Below, piece after piece: positions 11,732 to 21,970 of a DNA stretch of 64,000 bases; the stretch's first letter is position 1, and the number at the start of each line of letters is the position of its first letter. A program made the translations under genes and the position numbers. The stretch is from Rouxiella sp. WC2420 (GTDB lineage: Bacteria > Pseudomonadota > Gammaproteobacteria > Enterobacterales > Enterobacteriaceae), in assembly GCF_041200025.1 (NCBI RefSeq), contig NZ_CP165628.1:496001-560000 (forward strand), written 5' to 3'. The notes under the pieces are model-generated. The model ran no database searches. It was given only the letters and a program-made list of their open reading frames with translations, and was not told the origin of the DNA.

Positions 11732-13096
11732 ATGTCAGAATCCAATGAAAAAGAGCTGCTCTACGGACTTGAAGAACGCATCGCTCCAACGACTGCATTT
11801 TTCACCGCCGTGCAACACCTGCTGGCAAGTGTGGTCGGGATCATCACCCCACCTTTGATTATCGGATCGGTACTCGGGCTGAATGCTTATTTGCCTTATC
11901 TTATCAGTATGTCATTGCTGGCTTCCGGGATCGGCACCTTTATTCAGGCACGCCGCATCATGGGAATTGGTGCGGGGATGATCTGCCTGCAAGGCACCAG
12001 CTTCGCCTTTCTTGGCGTGATACTCTCGGGAGGCTTCCTGGTCAAGAGCCGAGGCGGTTCGCCGGAGGATATTATGGCGATGATCTTTGGTGTCAATTTT
12101 GTTGCTGCCTTTATCCCTCTTTTGATCAGTCGCTTTATCGGTCAGCTGCGCCGAGTGTTTACGCCGCTGGTCACCGGTACCGTGATCGTTCTCATCGGCA
12201 TCAGCCTGATTAAGGTCAGCATCACCGACTGGGGCGGTGGCAACGGCGCAGCAGACTTTGGCGCACCGGCAAATCTCGGGCTTGGCGCGTTAACCCTGTT
12301 AGTGATAGTTATCCTTAACCGTATTCCCATTCGCGCTCTGCGCCTGTCGGCCATTGTGGTGGGTATTGCCGTAGGATGTCTGGCCGCAGCACTGACTGGT
12401 CACCTGACCTTCAAGCCGCTACAGGGAAGCTGGTTTGAGTTGCCTCACCTGTTCCGCTTTGGCTTCCATTTTGACTGGACTATCTTCGCGCCTATCGCGT
12501 TAGTGTCGTTTATCAGCATTCTCGAGGCGGTGGGCGATTTAACCGCCAACTGCATGCTCTCTCAGCAGCCGATAGAGGGGGAGGCATTCCGCAAACGTCT
12601 GAAAGGGGGGATTTTGGCCGACGGCGTGAGCTGCATCATTGCCGCGATGTTCTCGTCTTTCCCGAATACCACCTTTGCGCAAAACAACGGAGTCATCCAG
12701 ATGACCGGCGTGGCAAGCCGCCGCGTTGGCTTATATATTGGCGTATTACTGGCTGTATTGGGCCTGTTCCCAGTCATTGGCGGCGTATTGCAGCAGATCC
12801 CGGCACCGGTATTGGGCGGTGCGACGCTGGTCATGTTTGGCAGCGTGGTAGCTGCCGGTATTCGCATTATGACTCAGGCACCGCTGGGTCGCCGCGAGAT
12901 GCTGATTATCGCTATTTCGTTTGGTATCGGCCTGGGCATTGAGGCTGTGCCAGATGTGCTGAAACAGTTCCCACAGGTCATAGGAAACATCTTTGGCCAT
13001 GCGGTCACCAGTGGCGGAATTGTCGCTATGTTGCTGAATTTCCTGATGCCGATTGAAAACACTAAAACAGTCGTGGAGCCGTTGAAAGTAAACTGA
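11732..13096 (+). CDS. NCS2-family purine (xanthine/uric acid-type) permease
   Basis: A 454-residue inner-membrane transporter of the nucleobase-ascorbate (NAT/NCS2) family with about 14 hydrophobic segments. The family signature is clear (QNNGVIQMTGVASR, fitting QNxGxxxxT), as is the upstream QGTSFAFLG of TM3. Overall it resembles E. coli XanP. The ATG at 11732 is chosen; an in-frame TTG at 11717 would add five residues. The substrate is probably xanthine, urate or a related oxopurine, imported with protons. The next gene encodes a purine deaminase-like enzyme 86 bp downstream, which supports a purine scavenging role. It is not part of this locus in E. coli, so it is an accessory insertion between epmA and mscM. 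Confidence 0.88.
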   Translation: MSESNEKELLYGLEERIAPTTAFFTAVQHLLASVVGIITPPLIIGSVLGLNAYLPYLISMSLLASGIGTFIQARRIMGIGAGMICLQGTSFAFLGVILSGGFLVKSRGGSPEDIMAMIFGVNFVAAFIPLLISRFIGQLRRVFTPLVTGTVIVLIGISLIKVSITDWGGGNGAADFGAPANLGLGALTLLVIVILNRIPIRALRLSAIVVGIAVGCLAAALTGHLTFKPLQGSWFELPHLFRFGFHFDWTIFAPIALVSFISILEAVGDLTANCMLSQQPIEGEAFRKRLKGGILADGVSCIIAAMFSSFPNTTFAQNNGVIQMTGVASRRVGLYIGVLLAVLGLFPVIGGVLQQIPAPVLGGATLVMFGSVVAAGIRIMTQAPLGRREMLIIAISFGIGLGIEAVPDVLKQFPQVIGNIFGHAVTSGGIVAMLLNFLMPIENTKTVVEPLKVN

Positions 13097-13182
13097 TTAA
13101 CTGCGCTATGGCGCCCCTGGATCAGCAGACAGGGCATAACTGAGCTGGCTAACCTTAAATTCTTAACATAAAGGAGCCAGTG

Positions 13183-14535
13183 ATGTTATCGCAACGAACC
13201 TGGATCAAAAACCCGCTCGCCGTTTTCACCGCCAACGAGCTGAATGCCGATGGCGGCCTTGTGATTGAAGGCTCGCGCATCGTCGAGCTGTTGTCTGCCG
13301 GGCAGCATCCCGCGCTGCCGGTCGACAGTACCGTCGATGCCTCGGAATGCGTCTTGCTTCCGGGGCTTATCAACACCCATCATCACTTTTATCAAACCTT
13401 GACCCGAGCCTGGGGGCCGGTGGTCAATGCGCCGCTGTTTCCCTGGCTCAAGCAGCTTTATCCGGTGTGGGCGCGCTTGCAACCCGAGGCTTTGGCGCTG
13501 GCAAGCCGCGTCGCAATGGCCGAATTGCTGCTTTCAGGCTGCACCACCACCACGGATCATCACTATCTTTTTCCGCAGGGTATGGAAGAGGCAATCGACG
13601 TACAGGTTGAGGTGGTGCGAGAGCTTGGCATGCGCGCTTTGCTGACGCGCGGTTCGATGAGTTTGGGCGAGGACGACGGTGGACTGCCGCCGATGCATAC
13701 GGTGCAGTCTGCCGAGGCGATTTTGCTGGACAGTCAGCGGTTGATTGACCGTTATCATCAGCGCGGAGAGGGGGCTTGGATGCAGATTGCTCTGGCGCCA
13801 TGTTCACCGTTTTCAGTGACCACCGATATTATGCGTGAAAGCGCTGCGATGGCCGAGCGCGAAGACGTCCGCCTGCATACTCATCTGGCCGAGACGCTCG
13901 ATGAAGAGCAGTTTTGCCAGCAACGTTTTGGCCTGCGCACGGTGGACTATCTCGACAGCGTCGGTTGGTTGAGCGATCGTACCTGGCTGGCACACGGTAT
14001 TCATTTCAACGATGAAGAGATTCGCCGCCTGGGAGCAGCGGGCACCGGCATTTGCCATTGCCCGGTCTCGAATATGCGGCTGGCGTCTGGAATGTGCCCT
14101 GCGCGTGATTTAGAGGCTGCGGGTGTGCCGATTGGCCTGGGTGTTGACGGCTCGGCCTCCAACGATGCATCAAATTTAATGTATGAGGCGCGTCAGGCAC
14201 TGTATCTTCAGCGTTTACGCTACGGCACCGAATATGCCACGCCAGAGAGAATATTGGGTTGGGCAACGCGTGGTTCGGCTCGAATTATTGGTCGTGACGA
14301 TATCGGGCAGATTGCGGTGGGTAAACAGGCGGATTTGGCTTTGTTTAAGCTGGACGAGCTACGTTTTAGCGGCAGTCATGATCCCATCGCCGCACTATTG
14401 CTCTGTGGTGCAGAGCGGGCAGACAGCGTGATGGTCGGTGGCAAGTGGCGCGTGCGGGAAGGGGAAATTGTCGGTCTGGATGTAAAATCTCTGATATCAG
14501 CACACCGTCAGGCCGCAAAGAAACTTTTTGCCTGA
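13183..14535 (+). CDS. Amidohydrolase, probable 8-oxoguanine deaminase
   Basis: A 450-residue metal-dependent hydrolase of the amidohydrolase superfamily, TrzN/AtzB/8-oxoguanine deaminase branch. The metal ligands are visible: HxH in GLINTHHHFY (about 66-68), the THLAET histidine, the AHGIHF histidine, and the aspartate in GVDGSASND. The strong AAGGAG sits 6 nt before the ATG. The family member most like it, from memory, is 8-oxoguanine deaminase, which converts 8-oxoguanine (or isocytosine-like rings) to urate plus ammonia. Guanine or another aminopurine or triazine is a less likely substrate. It follows the NCS2 permease on the same strand and probably forms an operon with it. Confidence 0.82.
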   Translation: MLSQRTWIKNPLAVFTANELNADGGLVIEGSRIVELLSAGQHPALPVDSTVDASECVLLPGLINTHHHFYQTLTRAWGPVVNAPLFPWLKQLYPVWARLQPEALALASRVAMAELLLSGCTTTTDHHYLFPQGMEEAIDVQVEVVRELGMRALLTRGSMSLGEDDGGLPPMHTVQSAEAILLDSQRLIDRYHQRGEGAWMQIALAPCSPFSVTTDIMRESAAMAEREDVRLHTHLAETLDEEQFCQQRFGLRTVDYLDSVGWLSDRTWLAHGIHFNDEEIRRLGAAGTGICHCPVSNMRLASGMCPARDLEAAGVPIGLGVDGSASNDASNLMYEARQALYLQRLRYGTEYATPERILGWATRGSARIIGRDDIGQIAVGKQADLALFKLDELRFSGSHDPIAALLLCGAERADSVMVGGKWRVREGEIVGLDVKSLISAHRQAAKKLFA

Positions 14536-14560
14536 TTTGTATCGGCAATTGAAAGTATAA

Positions 14561-14585
14561 GGGCCGGCAAACGCCAGCCCTTTTT
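14561..14585 (+). terminator. Terminator of the purine permease-deaminase operon
   Basis: Stem GGGCCGGC/GCCAGCCC (one mismatch, 4-nt loop) followed by TTTTT, about 25 nt after the deaminase stop codon. It also faces the convergent autotransporter gene. Confidence 0.75.
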
Positions 14586-14604
14586 AACGACTAAATCAGT
14601 AGGT

Positions 14605-17148
14605 TTAGAAGTTGTAGTTCACGCCCAGACGAACGCTGACATCTTTGCTGGTATCACCCGCGCTGGTGTAGATGCCTGAATTCAGATTCAGGTTATTCGT
14701 CACCGCGGCGTTAACGCCTGCACCGGCAGAAACGACTTTACGCATTTTGCCCTTGGTGGATTGGAAATCACCATTTGTCGCGGCCGAGGTCGCTGCAATA
14801 CTGGTTTTATCCGCAAATTCCTGAGTGTAGCTCACATCAGCCCAAGGCATCAGTTTGATGCTTTTCACATCAACATCACCCGTTACACGCGTTCCGATAC
14901 CGGCATACCATGAACCGCTCTTATTATTGCTGAACTTGATATTTGTATTAGCATATTCGTCAGAGGTGGCTTTGTTCATACCCAATATGGCATAAGGCTG
15001 TACCGCGATATTTTTAGTTGCCATGATAGTAATACCAGAGCGCACTTCACCATTAAGCACCTTGCCTTTATAAGCGCTGTTCAGATGTTCTTTAATGCCT
15101 GAGGTTGAAGCGCCTACGTTATTGCTGTTAGCAGAATAGCTCAGCTTGCCATAGCTAAGATTGGCATTGGTAAACAGGCTCCAGGTTTTATTCTGTAGCG
15201 CCTGCTGCCATCCGCCGTAAAGGCTGTAGAAATTGCCGGTTACGTGGTTGTTGTAATTGCCGTAAGCTGATGCGTTGCTCAGTTTATTTTTTACCTGCGC
15301 CAATGACATGCCTGAAGTCAGGCTATCGCCGTTAGCAAGTTTCCATGTCCAGTCTGCACCGGTATTCAGGCCCTGTAATGTGCTAGCGGATTCAGTATTA
15401 CCTTTCAGGTTGGCATTCTGATAAAGGTAGTCGCCCCAAACGCTCGCGCCTTCATGCACACCGTTAAACAGGTTGCTGGCATTAAGCGTGTTCATGCGGT
15501 TAGCAATGCTGTTTGTTACCGCGACTGCTGACTGTTTTGCTCCATCAAGACCGGCAAGGTTGCTTTGTACATCATTTGCCAGTTCAGTTCTTTTCACGAC
15601 AAGCACGGTTTTCTGTTGATCAGCGCCTGCTTTGGATTTTTTACTCGCCTCAAGAATCGCAAGATCGTTATTGTAAGCGCCATTACGTGCAGAAACGGTT
15701 TGTTTATCGTTGGCAAATTTGGTGGTTACCGTTGCACCTTTCGAGGCGTTAACCTCACCTAGGGCATGCATGCCCGCGGTAGCGTCCGCAGAGAGGTTGT
15801 TCACCGTCACGGTGTTTTCGCCAGTCGCATGAGTGATGTTGAACTGGCTATTGCTGCTCATATCGATATTGCTGTGATTGAGATCGGTTGCAAGCAGCTT
15901 GGCGTGATCGTTCATGGCAATATGCATGTCTTTAAGTTCATGCGTAACTATTTGACTGTTATCAACAATTGACAGCTTTTTAACGCCAGCAATGCTGCCC
16001 AGAAATTGACTGTTATTGCCGACAGTCATTGATGTTTTGCTCTTATTATCTGCAATAACGTTACCTGTCATTAACGAGTTGTTGGAAACAGTCAGTAAAT
16101 TATTCCCGTTGCCCAAGGATACGTCTCCGGTAGATTGGGCATGATCGGTAATGAATACGGTAGCTCCTTTCTTGCCGAGAATAGTGATGTCACCATTATG
16201 AATTGAGTCACTAATATCTAAGGCAGCTTTGCCGCCAGCCGCGATGTTAATATATCCTGAATCAATACTTTTATTTTCGATGAATAAGTCTGAGTCGCTT
16301 TCGCTTCTCAGGTCCTTACCACCTTTTATTTTAGAATTAATAATGCCTACGTGATTTTCATTCGCTTTTCTTAATTCGATCGCATCATCAATTTGAGTTG
16401 AAGAAACTGAATTTTCATCAACCATGTTATAAGTTTCAGGGATGATTTGGCTATTCTCAATGATGACATTATTCAGAGACTTTCCGCTCGATGCGATAGT
16501 GCCATTGGTCATCACGGAATTATCTAATGTGATGTTTTTATCTCCAGTGCCCCTTAAGAAAATATTACCATTAATCATGCTTTGGTTGTCTGCAATAATA
16601 TTTATATTACCGTTGTCTAGCTTATCAACCCAGATAGCTGCACCGTGCATGTAAGCTGTTGACGATTTATCATCATATTTGTGGGAAGTTTTTTGGCCTA
16701 ACAGTGCGGCATTATTCAGAATCACAGTGGCATCCGTTTTTGCACCGCTATCGCCGATTCCGACCATATCCACTTTGCTACCGGGTAGTAGATAAAGGTT
16801 CGCACTACCGCCTTTGCTCATATTAATATAGCTACCAGAAAGATCAGTACCGGCAACTACCAGTTCCTGCTTATCTCCGCTTGCTCTTATGTCAGCAACG
16901 CCAGGGCCAGAGAAGTAAACATTATGATTCTCTGCTGTCTTTGCCAATACGGCTGCATTACCGTTTAAGTGATCAAGATTCCATTCAGTAACGTGATTTG
17001 CGCCAGACTTAGTCTGAGTAAGACCCGAGGCCTGTTCAGACAATTTAAGCACTGGTGTTGCAGCAGAGGCATTACCCGCAATCATTAATGATGAGGTGGC
17101 TAATAAAATACACTGAGAAAGTTTTGATAGACGCATTACGTTTCGCAT
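14605..17148 (-). CDS. Type V autotransporter with C-terminal beta-barrel
   Basis: An outer-membrane protein of about 847 residues, in three parts. The signal peptide ends near GNASA (about 1-30). The passenger (about 31-550) is built of short repeated strands rich in N, S, D and G (for example GNNLLTVSNNSLMTGNV), the pattern of a right-handed beta-helix. The barrel (about 565-847) opens with GASVWGDYLYQN and ends in the sorting motif VNYNF with a terminal phenylalanine. No protease, esterase or lipase catalytic motif is visible in the passenger, so adhesion or aggregation is the likeliest role. The start at 17148 has AAGGA 7 nt upstream; an upstream in-frame start would put extra residues before the signal peptide. 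The gene and its 270-bp upstream region are more AT-rich than their neighbours, and the gene is not at this site in E. coli. Confidence 0.88.
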   Translation of the reverse strand: MRNVMRLSKLSQCILLATSSLMIAGNASAATPVLKLSEQASGLTQTKSGANHVTEWNLDHLNGNAAVLAKTAENHNVYFSGPGVADIRASGDKQELVVAGTDLSGSYINMSKGGSANLYLLPGSKVDMVGIGDSGAKTDATVILNNAALLGQKTSHKYDDKSSTAYMHGAAIWVDKLDNGNINIIADNQSMINGNIFLRGTGDKNITLDNSVMTNGTIASSGKSLNNVIIENSQIIPETYNMVDENSVSSTQIDDAIELRKANENHVGIINSKIKGGKDLRSESDSDLFIENKSIDSGYINIAAGGKAALDISDSIHNGDITILGKKGATVFITDHAQSTGDVSLGNGNNLLTVSNNSLMTGNVIADNKSKTSMTVGNNSQFLGSIAGVKKLSIVDNSQIVTHELKDMHIAMNDHAKLLATDLNHSNIDMSSNSQFNITHATGENTVTVNNLSADATAGMHALGEVNASKGATVTTKFANDKQTVSARNGAYNNDLAILEASKKSKAGADQQKTVLVVKRTELANDVQSNLAGLDGAKQSAVAVTNSIANRMNTLNASNLFNGVHEGASVWGDYLYQNANLKGNTESASTLQGLNTGADWTWKLANGDSLTSGMSLAQVKNKLSNASAYGNYNNHVTGNFYSLYGGWQQALQNKTWSLFTNANLSYGKLSYSANSNNVGASTSGIKEHLNSAYKGKVLNGEVRSGITIMATKNIAVQPYAILGMNKATSDEYANTNIKFSNNKSGSWYAGIGTRVTGDVDVKSIKLMPWADVSYTQEFADKTSIAATSAATNGDFQSTKGKMRKVVSAGAGVNAAVTNNLNLNSGIYTSAGDTSKDVSVRLGVNYNF

Positions 17149-17419
17149 TTGAAATCCTTGAAATATCCAGCCTAATTCCAACGCTGTAGTAAATTAAATT
17201 CAACGCTGGGAGAGTTTAAAACTCGTTTTGTGATGGCTATTTTCAAGGTTATTTGCTTGCAGAGATATCGTACTAGTCAGGAAAGTCAGGGCACGGTTTA
17301 TAAAATATTTATATTTAAGCTGGCTGTTAAATTAAATATAATTTATATAAGAAATAAGATTTATATTTAAGACCGCTCTTCCCCCGAACCACTGTTGGTT
17401 CGAGGAAAGAACGTATTAA
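17149..17419 (-). promoter_or_regulatory. AT-rich upstream region of the autotransporter gene
   Basis: This gap separates mscM from the autotransporter. It holds two copies of the 13-mer ATTTATATTTAAG (17307-17319 and 17359-17371, 52 bp apart, about five helical turns) in a very AT-rich tract, which may be a regulator or H-NS target. A hairpin (CCCCGAACC/GGTTCGAGG, one mismatch) at 17382-17405 lies just beyond the mscM stop and may help end that transcript. Functions are inferred. Confidence 0.4.
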
Positions 17420-20400
17420 TCAGAGATCGCCCTGATTTCTCGGTCCGCTGCTGCTGAGCGTGGCATTGCCGCCATTCTGTGCACGATGCAAAGTTTCCAT
17501 CCGCACCTGGAACGGCGGGAATGGCAAAATAATGCCGTGCTCGCGGAATCCAGCCAAAATAAGCTGATGGATTTCATGGCGCAGCGGCATACGGTGCGCC
17601 ATCTCGGCGGCATGCATACGCAGTTCGAATATCTGGATACCCTGTTGCAGATCAACCAGATACGCCTCGGGAGCGGGGGTATCAAGCACCAATGAACACT
17701 TGCGGGCCGCATGGGTGAGAATTGACGTCACTTCTTCACTGTTGGCCTCGACCGGCGCGGGAACGGTTAATACCACGCGAGTGACCGAGTCCGACAGTGA
17801 CCAGTTGATAAACTGCTCGGTGATAAAGGCCTTGTTGGGCACAATAATCTCTTTGCGATCCCAGTCGACAATGGTGGTCGCGCGGGTGTTGATTTTAGTT
17901 ACGCTGCCGGTGAGATTGCGAATCGTCACGGTATCGCCGATTCGAATCGGCTTTTCAAACAGGATCATCAAACCCGAGATAAAGTTAGCGAAAATCTCCT
18001 GCAAGCCGAAGCCCAATCCGACGCCCATAGCGGCAACCAGCCATTGCAGTTTGCCCCATTCGATTCCCAGCATTGAGAACCCCGTCAAACCGCCTATCAG
18101 CAATACGGCGTATTTGGTGATGGTCAACGCCGCATAGCCGGTTCCCGGCGTCAGGTCGAGATGTTGCAACAGCGCCAGTTCGAGCAGGGCAGGCAGATTA
18201 CGCACCAGCTGAGTGGTGATGATCAACACCAGGATGGCGATCAGCACGTGGCCAAGAGTAATCGGCTGCATGCTCTCAACGCCCTGAGTGGTGGAAGAGA
18301 CGTCCCACAGCTTAATGTTTTCAAGGAAAGAAAACGCCGAGTGGATCTCTGACCACAGTACAATGACCGAGAGAAGCGCCACCAGGGCCAGCAAAGAGCG
18401 CACCAGTCTTAACGATTGTGAACTGATGGCATCCAGATCAACCACCGGCTCTTCAATCTCTATCGCACCTTCGTTGCTGTTAGCCAAAGGTGTGTCTTCT
18501 TCACCTTTGGCGCGCTGTGAAAGGATTTCTGCTCGTCGCTGCTTGGCACGCTCGAAAGCAATTTTACGGCGCTGAATAAGCATCCAACGACGAATAATGT
18601 GGTAAATCACCAGCAGCAGGAACCAGATAGCCAGTGAGGTTTCCAGACGCGCGAGCAGTGCCTGCGAGGTTGCCAGATAGCCGAGTATCGAGGCAAAGGC
18701 GGCGATCAGCGGCGCGCCAAGCATCATCCACCACAGCGAGCTGTTCACCAGATTTTCGCCGTTACCTTGCTTATCAAGGTACAGAGGAATACCCGCGCGT
18801 TTCAGGCTTTGAGTTACCAGACCCAACAGGGCGCAAAGGATGATGAAGCACAGGCGTCCCAAGGTGTTTGAAAACTCGCGGTCATTAAGATTATCGAAGG
18901 TAATCAGTGCCATGATCAGCGGCACGATCAGCCAGATGGACAGCGAGTAATAGCGAAGTGCGCGGGAAACGCGGCGCTGTGGCCAGTTAAAGTGAGTAAT
19001 GAACAGCCCTTTGGGATGCGCCAGATAATGGCTGATCATAAACAACCACAGTACCGGCAGCGTGGCGGTGACTCCATCGCCGATCGCTACCGCAATCGGA
19101 AACGGCCAGGCACTTTGCAGCCCGAAACCCAGCGCCGCCCAAAGCACCGGCAGCGGCAGGGCGACCAGAATCGACCAAAACACGGTGCGCGCAGTCAGGG
19201 AGAAATGATCCTGCGTGACTTTACCGACACGGCTGGTGGCTCGATCCAGGAAATTATAATAATGACGGCGCGAGCTAATACTGACAATCACCAACACCAG
19301 CGCGCCAAACAGCGGCAGCAGTGTTTCCTTGCTGGTGACCATCATTACCGAGGCTTTGCCCAGCTGCGACAGGGTATCCAGCGACAGTAGGCGATTCAGG
19401 TCGTGCATGGTTTGCAGCGGATAGTTGAAGCCTATCGGGCTGACATCGGCCACCCAGAACAGATAGCGGTGCGCGGCGTCATTGATATCTTTCAAAGCAT
19501 CAACCAGCTGAGTATTGGCGACTTTCAGCTTGGTCAGCTCGAGAATTTGCGTGTCACAGCCTGAAAGCAACGAGTTGAGTAGATCGCTCTGGGTTTTCAG
19601 CTGCGCTTGCAAGATCCTCTGTTGTGCGGTGCTTAATGGCTGGCCGTCGTCTTGCTTGCCCTGGCGATACTGCTGCTGTTTGCCGAGTAAATCCTCATAG
19701 TGCAAACGCTGCACGCGCAGCTGGCCCATATCGCCATCAAGCTGTTGCGGTTTCGGCATTTCAGGCAGTTTCGCGACTTGGGCGCGGAGAGTTTCACCCA
19801 ACAGCGGAGAAGCGTCGAGCCACTGCGCCTGCTCTTTGATTGTGCTCAGCGCCTGACGAACCTGCAGAGTTTGCGCCGCAGCCTGTCGCTGCTGTGAAGA
19901 GATCAGATCCATGCGCTGTGCCTGCTGGTTTAGCGCCAGCGAAAGTTCGCGGTTGGACTGCAACTGTTGGGTAATCGATTTGGGTAATTCGCCACTTTGC
20001 TCGGCCAGCTGCTCGGTTTTTTCGAGCGCAGTTTCGGCTTCTCGCTGGCGCTGGCTGTTGAGATTATTGCGCAGCGTCTGCAACTGTTCATCGAGACGAT
20101 CGTGGCGCGTTTTATACAGTTCGGCGCGAATGCGCGATAATTCCTGTCGATTGCTGGCAGAAAGCTGCGCCAGCTCTAACTCGTCAACGCGGGCTTTACG
20201 GGCGTTAGATTCCGCCTGTAGCGCCTTTAGCTGGGCCTGCGCCAGCGCCGATTTGTTATTATTAAAGCTTTGCAGGCGCTGATCGACATCCGCCAGCGCG
20301 TTACGTGCTTCAGATTGCTGCTGAGGAAGCTGGCTGAGAGAATCGCTGATATCGCGAGAACGATCCTGCTCCTGACGCAGCTGGCGCGCCTCTTCCAGCA

Positions 20401-20755
20401 GTTGGCTACTGACCTGCAATATTTGCTGGTCAAGCTCGGTGCTCGACAGGCTATCGTCAACAGGCAACGCCTTATCGGCCTGAGTTTTCAGCTCCTGACG
20501 CAGACTTTGCGACAGGCGTGGAAAATCATCGATGGCGGTTTGATACTGCCCGGATCGCGCCGTGGAGGCGTTGGCTTCGTCCAACCAGTTGATCGCCTTT
20601 TGCAGCGATTCAACGATTTGCGCCTGATTGGCCCCCTCCTTATTGGATTCGGCTTGTTTCAGCTCTTGCTGGAGCTGATCTTCTGAGAGCGCTGCGCTGG
20701 CATACAGCGGCAGCGCCAGCAGCAAACTCACCAATAGGGTGGGGATCAGGCGCAC
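17420..20755 (-). CDS. mscM: Miniconductance mechanosensitive channel MscM (YjeP)
   Basis: A 1111-residue inner-membrane channel of the MscS/MscK superfamily that opens under hypo-osmotic stress. The signal peptide (about 1-22) is followed by a long periplasmic domain rich in Q, E, L and R with strong coiled-coil character (about 22-470), then several transmembrane helices, and at the C-terminus the MscS pore and vestibule domain (begins near QWLVAAMGVGLGFGLQEIFA). E. coli MscM is 1107 residues. It follows psd on the same strand with 68 bp between them, the conserved psd-mscM operon. Confidence 0.96.
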   Translation of the reverse strand: MRLIPTLLVSLLLALPLYASAALSEDQLQQELKQAESNKEGANQAQIVESLQKAINWLDEANASTARSGQYQTAIDDFPRLSQSLRQELKTQADKALPVDDSLSSTELDQQILQVSSQLLEEARQLRQEQDRSRDISDSLSQLPQQQSEARNALADVDQRLQSFNNNKSALAQAQLKALQAESNARKARVDELELAQLSASNRQELSRIRAELYKTRHDRLDEQLQTLRNNLNSQRQREAETALEKTEQLAEQSGELPKSITQQLQSNRELSLALNQQAQRMDLISSQQRQAAAQTLQVRQALSTIKEQAQWLDASPLLGETLRAQVAKLPEMPKPQQLDGDMGQLRVQRLHYEDLLGKQQQYRQGKQDDGQPLSTAQQRILQAQLKTQSDLLNSLLSGCDTQILELTKLKVANTQLVDALKDINDAAHRYLFWVADVSPIGFNYPLQTMHDLNRLLSLDTLSQLGKASVMMVTSKETLLPLFGALVLVIVSISSRRHYYNFLDRATSRVGKVTQDHFSLTARTVFWSILVALPLPVLWAALGFGLQSAWPFPIAVAIGDGVTATLPVLWLFMISHYLAHPKGLFITHFNWPQRRVSRALRYYSLSIWLIVPLIMALITFDNLNDREFSNTLGRLCFIILCALLGLVTQSLKRAGIPLYLDKQGNGENLVNSSLWWMMLGAPLIAAFASILGYLATSQALLARLETSLAIWFLLLVIYHIIRRWMLIQRRKIAFERAKQRRAEILSQRAKGEEDTPLANSNEGAIEIEEPVVDLDAISSQSLRLVRSLLALVALLSVIVLWSEIHSAFSFLENIKLWDVSSTTQGVESMQPITLGHVLIAILVLIITTQLVRNLPALLELALLQHLDLTPGTGYAALTITKYAVLLIGGLTGFSMLGIEWGKLQWLVAAMGVGLGFGLQEIFANFISGLMILFEKPIRIGDTVTIRNLTGSVTKINTRATTIVDWDRKEIIVPNKAFITEQFINWSLSDSVTRVVLTVPAPVEANSEEVTSILTHAARKCSLVLDTPAPEAYLVDLQQGIQIFELRMHAAEMAHRMPLRHEIHQLILAGFREHGIILPFPPFQVRMETLHRAQNGGNATLSSSGPRNQGDL

Positions 20756-20823
20756 AGGCAGTATCCTTTCACAAACTTTTAGAAAACAAATTTCTTGCAG
20801 AATCGTGATTAGCTTACTAAAAG

Positions 20824-21735
20824 CTAAACGACGTTTTCTGGTTCTGGTATTACTGGCTCAGCAGCAGGAGCACGCAATGCCTCGGCAAACGGTTCACCCA
20901 TACGTGTCACGGTGCCGTTTTTCAGCTGTGGCATAAACGTGACCTGATCGGCAGCAAACAGGTTGATCACTGTAGATCCCAGCTTGAATCGACCCATTTC
21001 CTGACCTTTTTCCAGCGCAATAACGCCTTCACTGCCAGTGGCAGGATAGGTCCAACGTTTTATAATACCCTCGCGCGGTGGAGTTACCTGACCCGCCCAC
21101 ACGGTTTCAATACTGCCGACGATGGTCGCGCCCACCAGGATTTGTACCATTGGGCCAAATTCCGTATCGAATACGCAAATAACGCGTTCGTTGCGGGCAA
21201 ACAGGTTTGGCACATTGGCCGCAGTCAGCGGGTTGACCGAGAACAAATCGCCCGGCACGTAAATCATTTCGCGCAGCACGCCGTCACAAGGCATGTGCAC
21301 GCGATGATAGTCGCGAGGAGCCAGATAGATCGTGGCGAATTGACCTTGTTTAAACTTTTCTGCCAGCACGTAGTTACCTGCCAGCAGCGCTTCAAGCGTG
21401 TAAAAATGGCCTTTGGCCTGGAACAGTTTATCGTCGGCAATCGGGCCAAGCTGGCTGATAGCGCCATCGGCTGGCAGGCATAGCATATCCAGACCACTCA
21501 CCACCGGACGCGCACCGGCGCGCAGGGGGCGGACAAAAAACTCGTTAAACGTCGGATAGGCGGTAAAGCTCGGATCCTGCGCTTCTTTCATGTCGACTTT
21601 GTAATAGCTGGCAAACGCTTTAATCACCCAATGGGTCAGCATTGCACCACGGCGCTCGGCTCCCCAGCCAGCAAGTCGAGTAAGTCCTTGTTTAGGAAGT
21701 AAGTATTGAAGTTTTATTTTGAGCTTATCCAGCAC
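20824..21735 (-). CDS. psd: Phosphatidylserine decarboxylase
   Basis: A membrane-associated, pyruvoyl-dependent enzyme that converts phosphatidylserine to phosphatidylethanolamine. The self-cleavage motif LGST (in [13 protein letters not shown]) is present; cleavage there makes the alpha and beta chains, with the pyruvoyl group from the serine. The GTG at 21735 is preferred over the TTG at 21741 because the GAGGG ribosome binding site is spaced 6 nt from the GTG but abuts the TTG, and the E. coli protein begins at the same residue. The product is 303 residues with a variable acidic/proline tail. It is the first gene of psd-mscM. Confidence 0.96.
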   Translation of the reverse strand: MLDKLKIKLQYLLPKQGLTRLAGWGAERRGAMLTHWVIKAFASYYKVDMKEAQDPSFTAYPTFNEFFVRPLRAGARPVVSGLDMLCLPADGAISQLGPIADDKLFQAKGHFYTLEALLAGNYVLAEKFKQGQFATIYLAPRDYHRVHMPCDGVLREMIYVPGDLFSVNPLTAANVPNLFARNERVICVFDTEFGPMVQILVGATIVGSIETVWAGQVTPPREGIIKRWTYPATGSEGVIALEKGQEMGRFKLGSTVINLFAADQVTFMPQLKNGTVTRMGEPFAEALRAPAAEPVIPEPENVV

Positions 21736-21970
21736 AGTCAACCCTCTTGTAAATTTATATCCTGCATATTTCGAACCGCAGAGCGTTGATAACGATCGCT
21801 TACCTCAGCCACTTATTTGCATAAGCTTTTGGGATTTGCTCGTTTACCGACTTCCTGCAGCTCGAACTATTTTGGATATATCCGCTATTTCTTGGCAGCG
21901 GATTTTATGAAAAATGAAATAAATAGCCTAAATGGTGTGCGGCTGATTCTAATCAAAATGACGACTTTTA

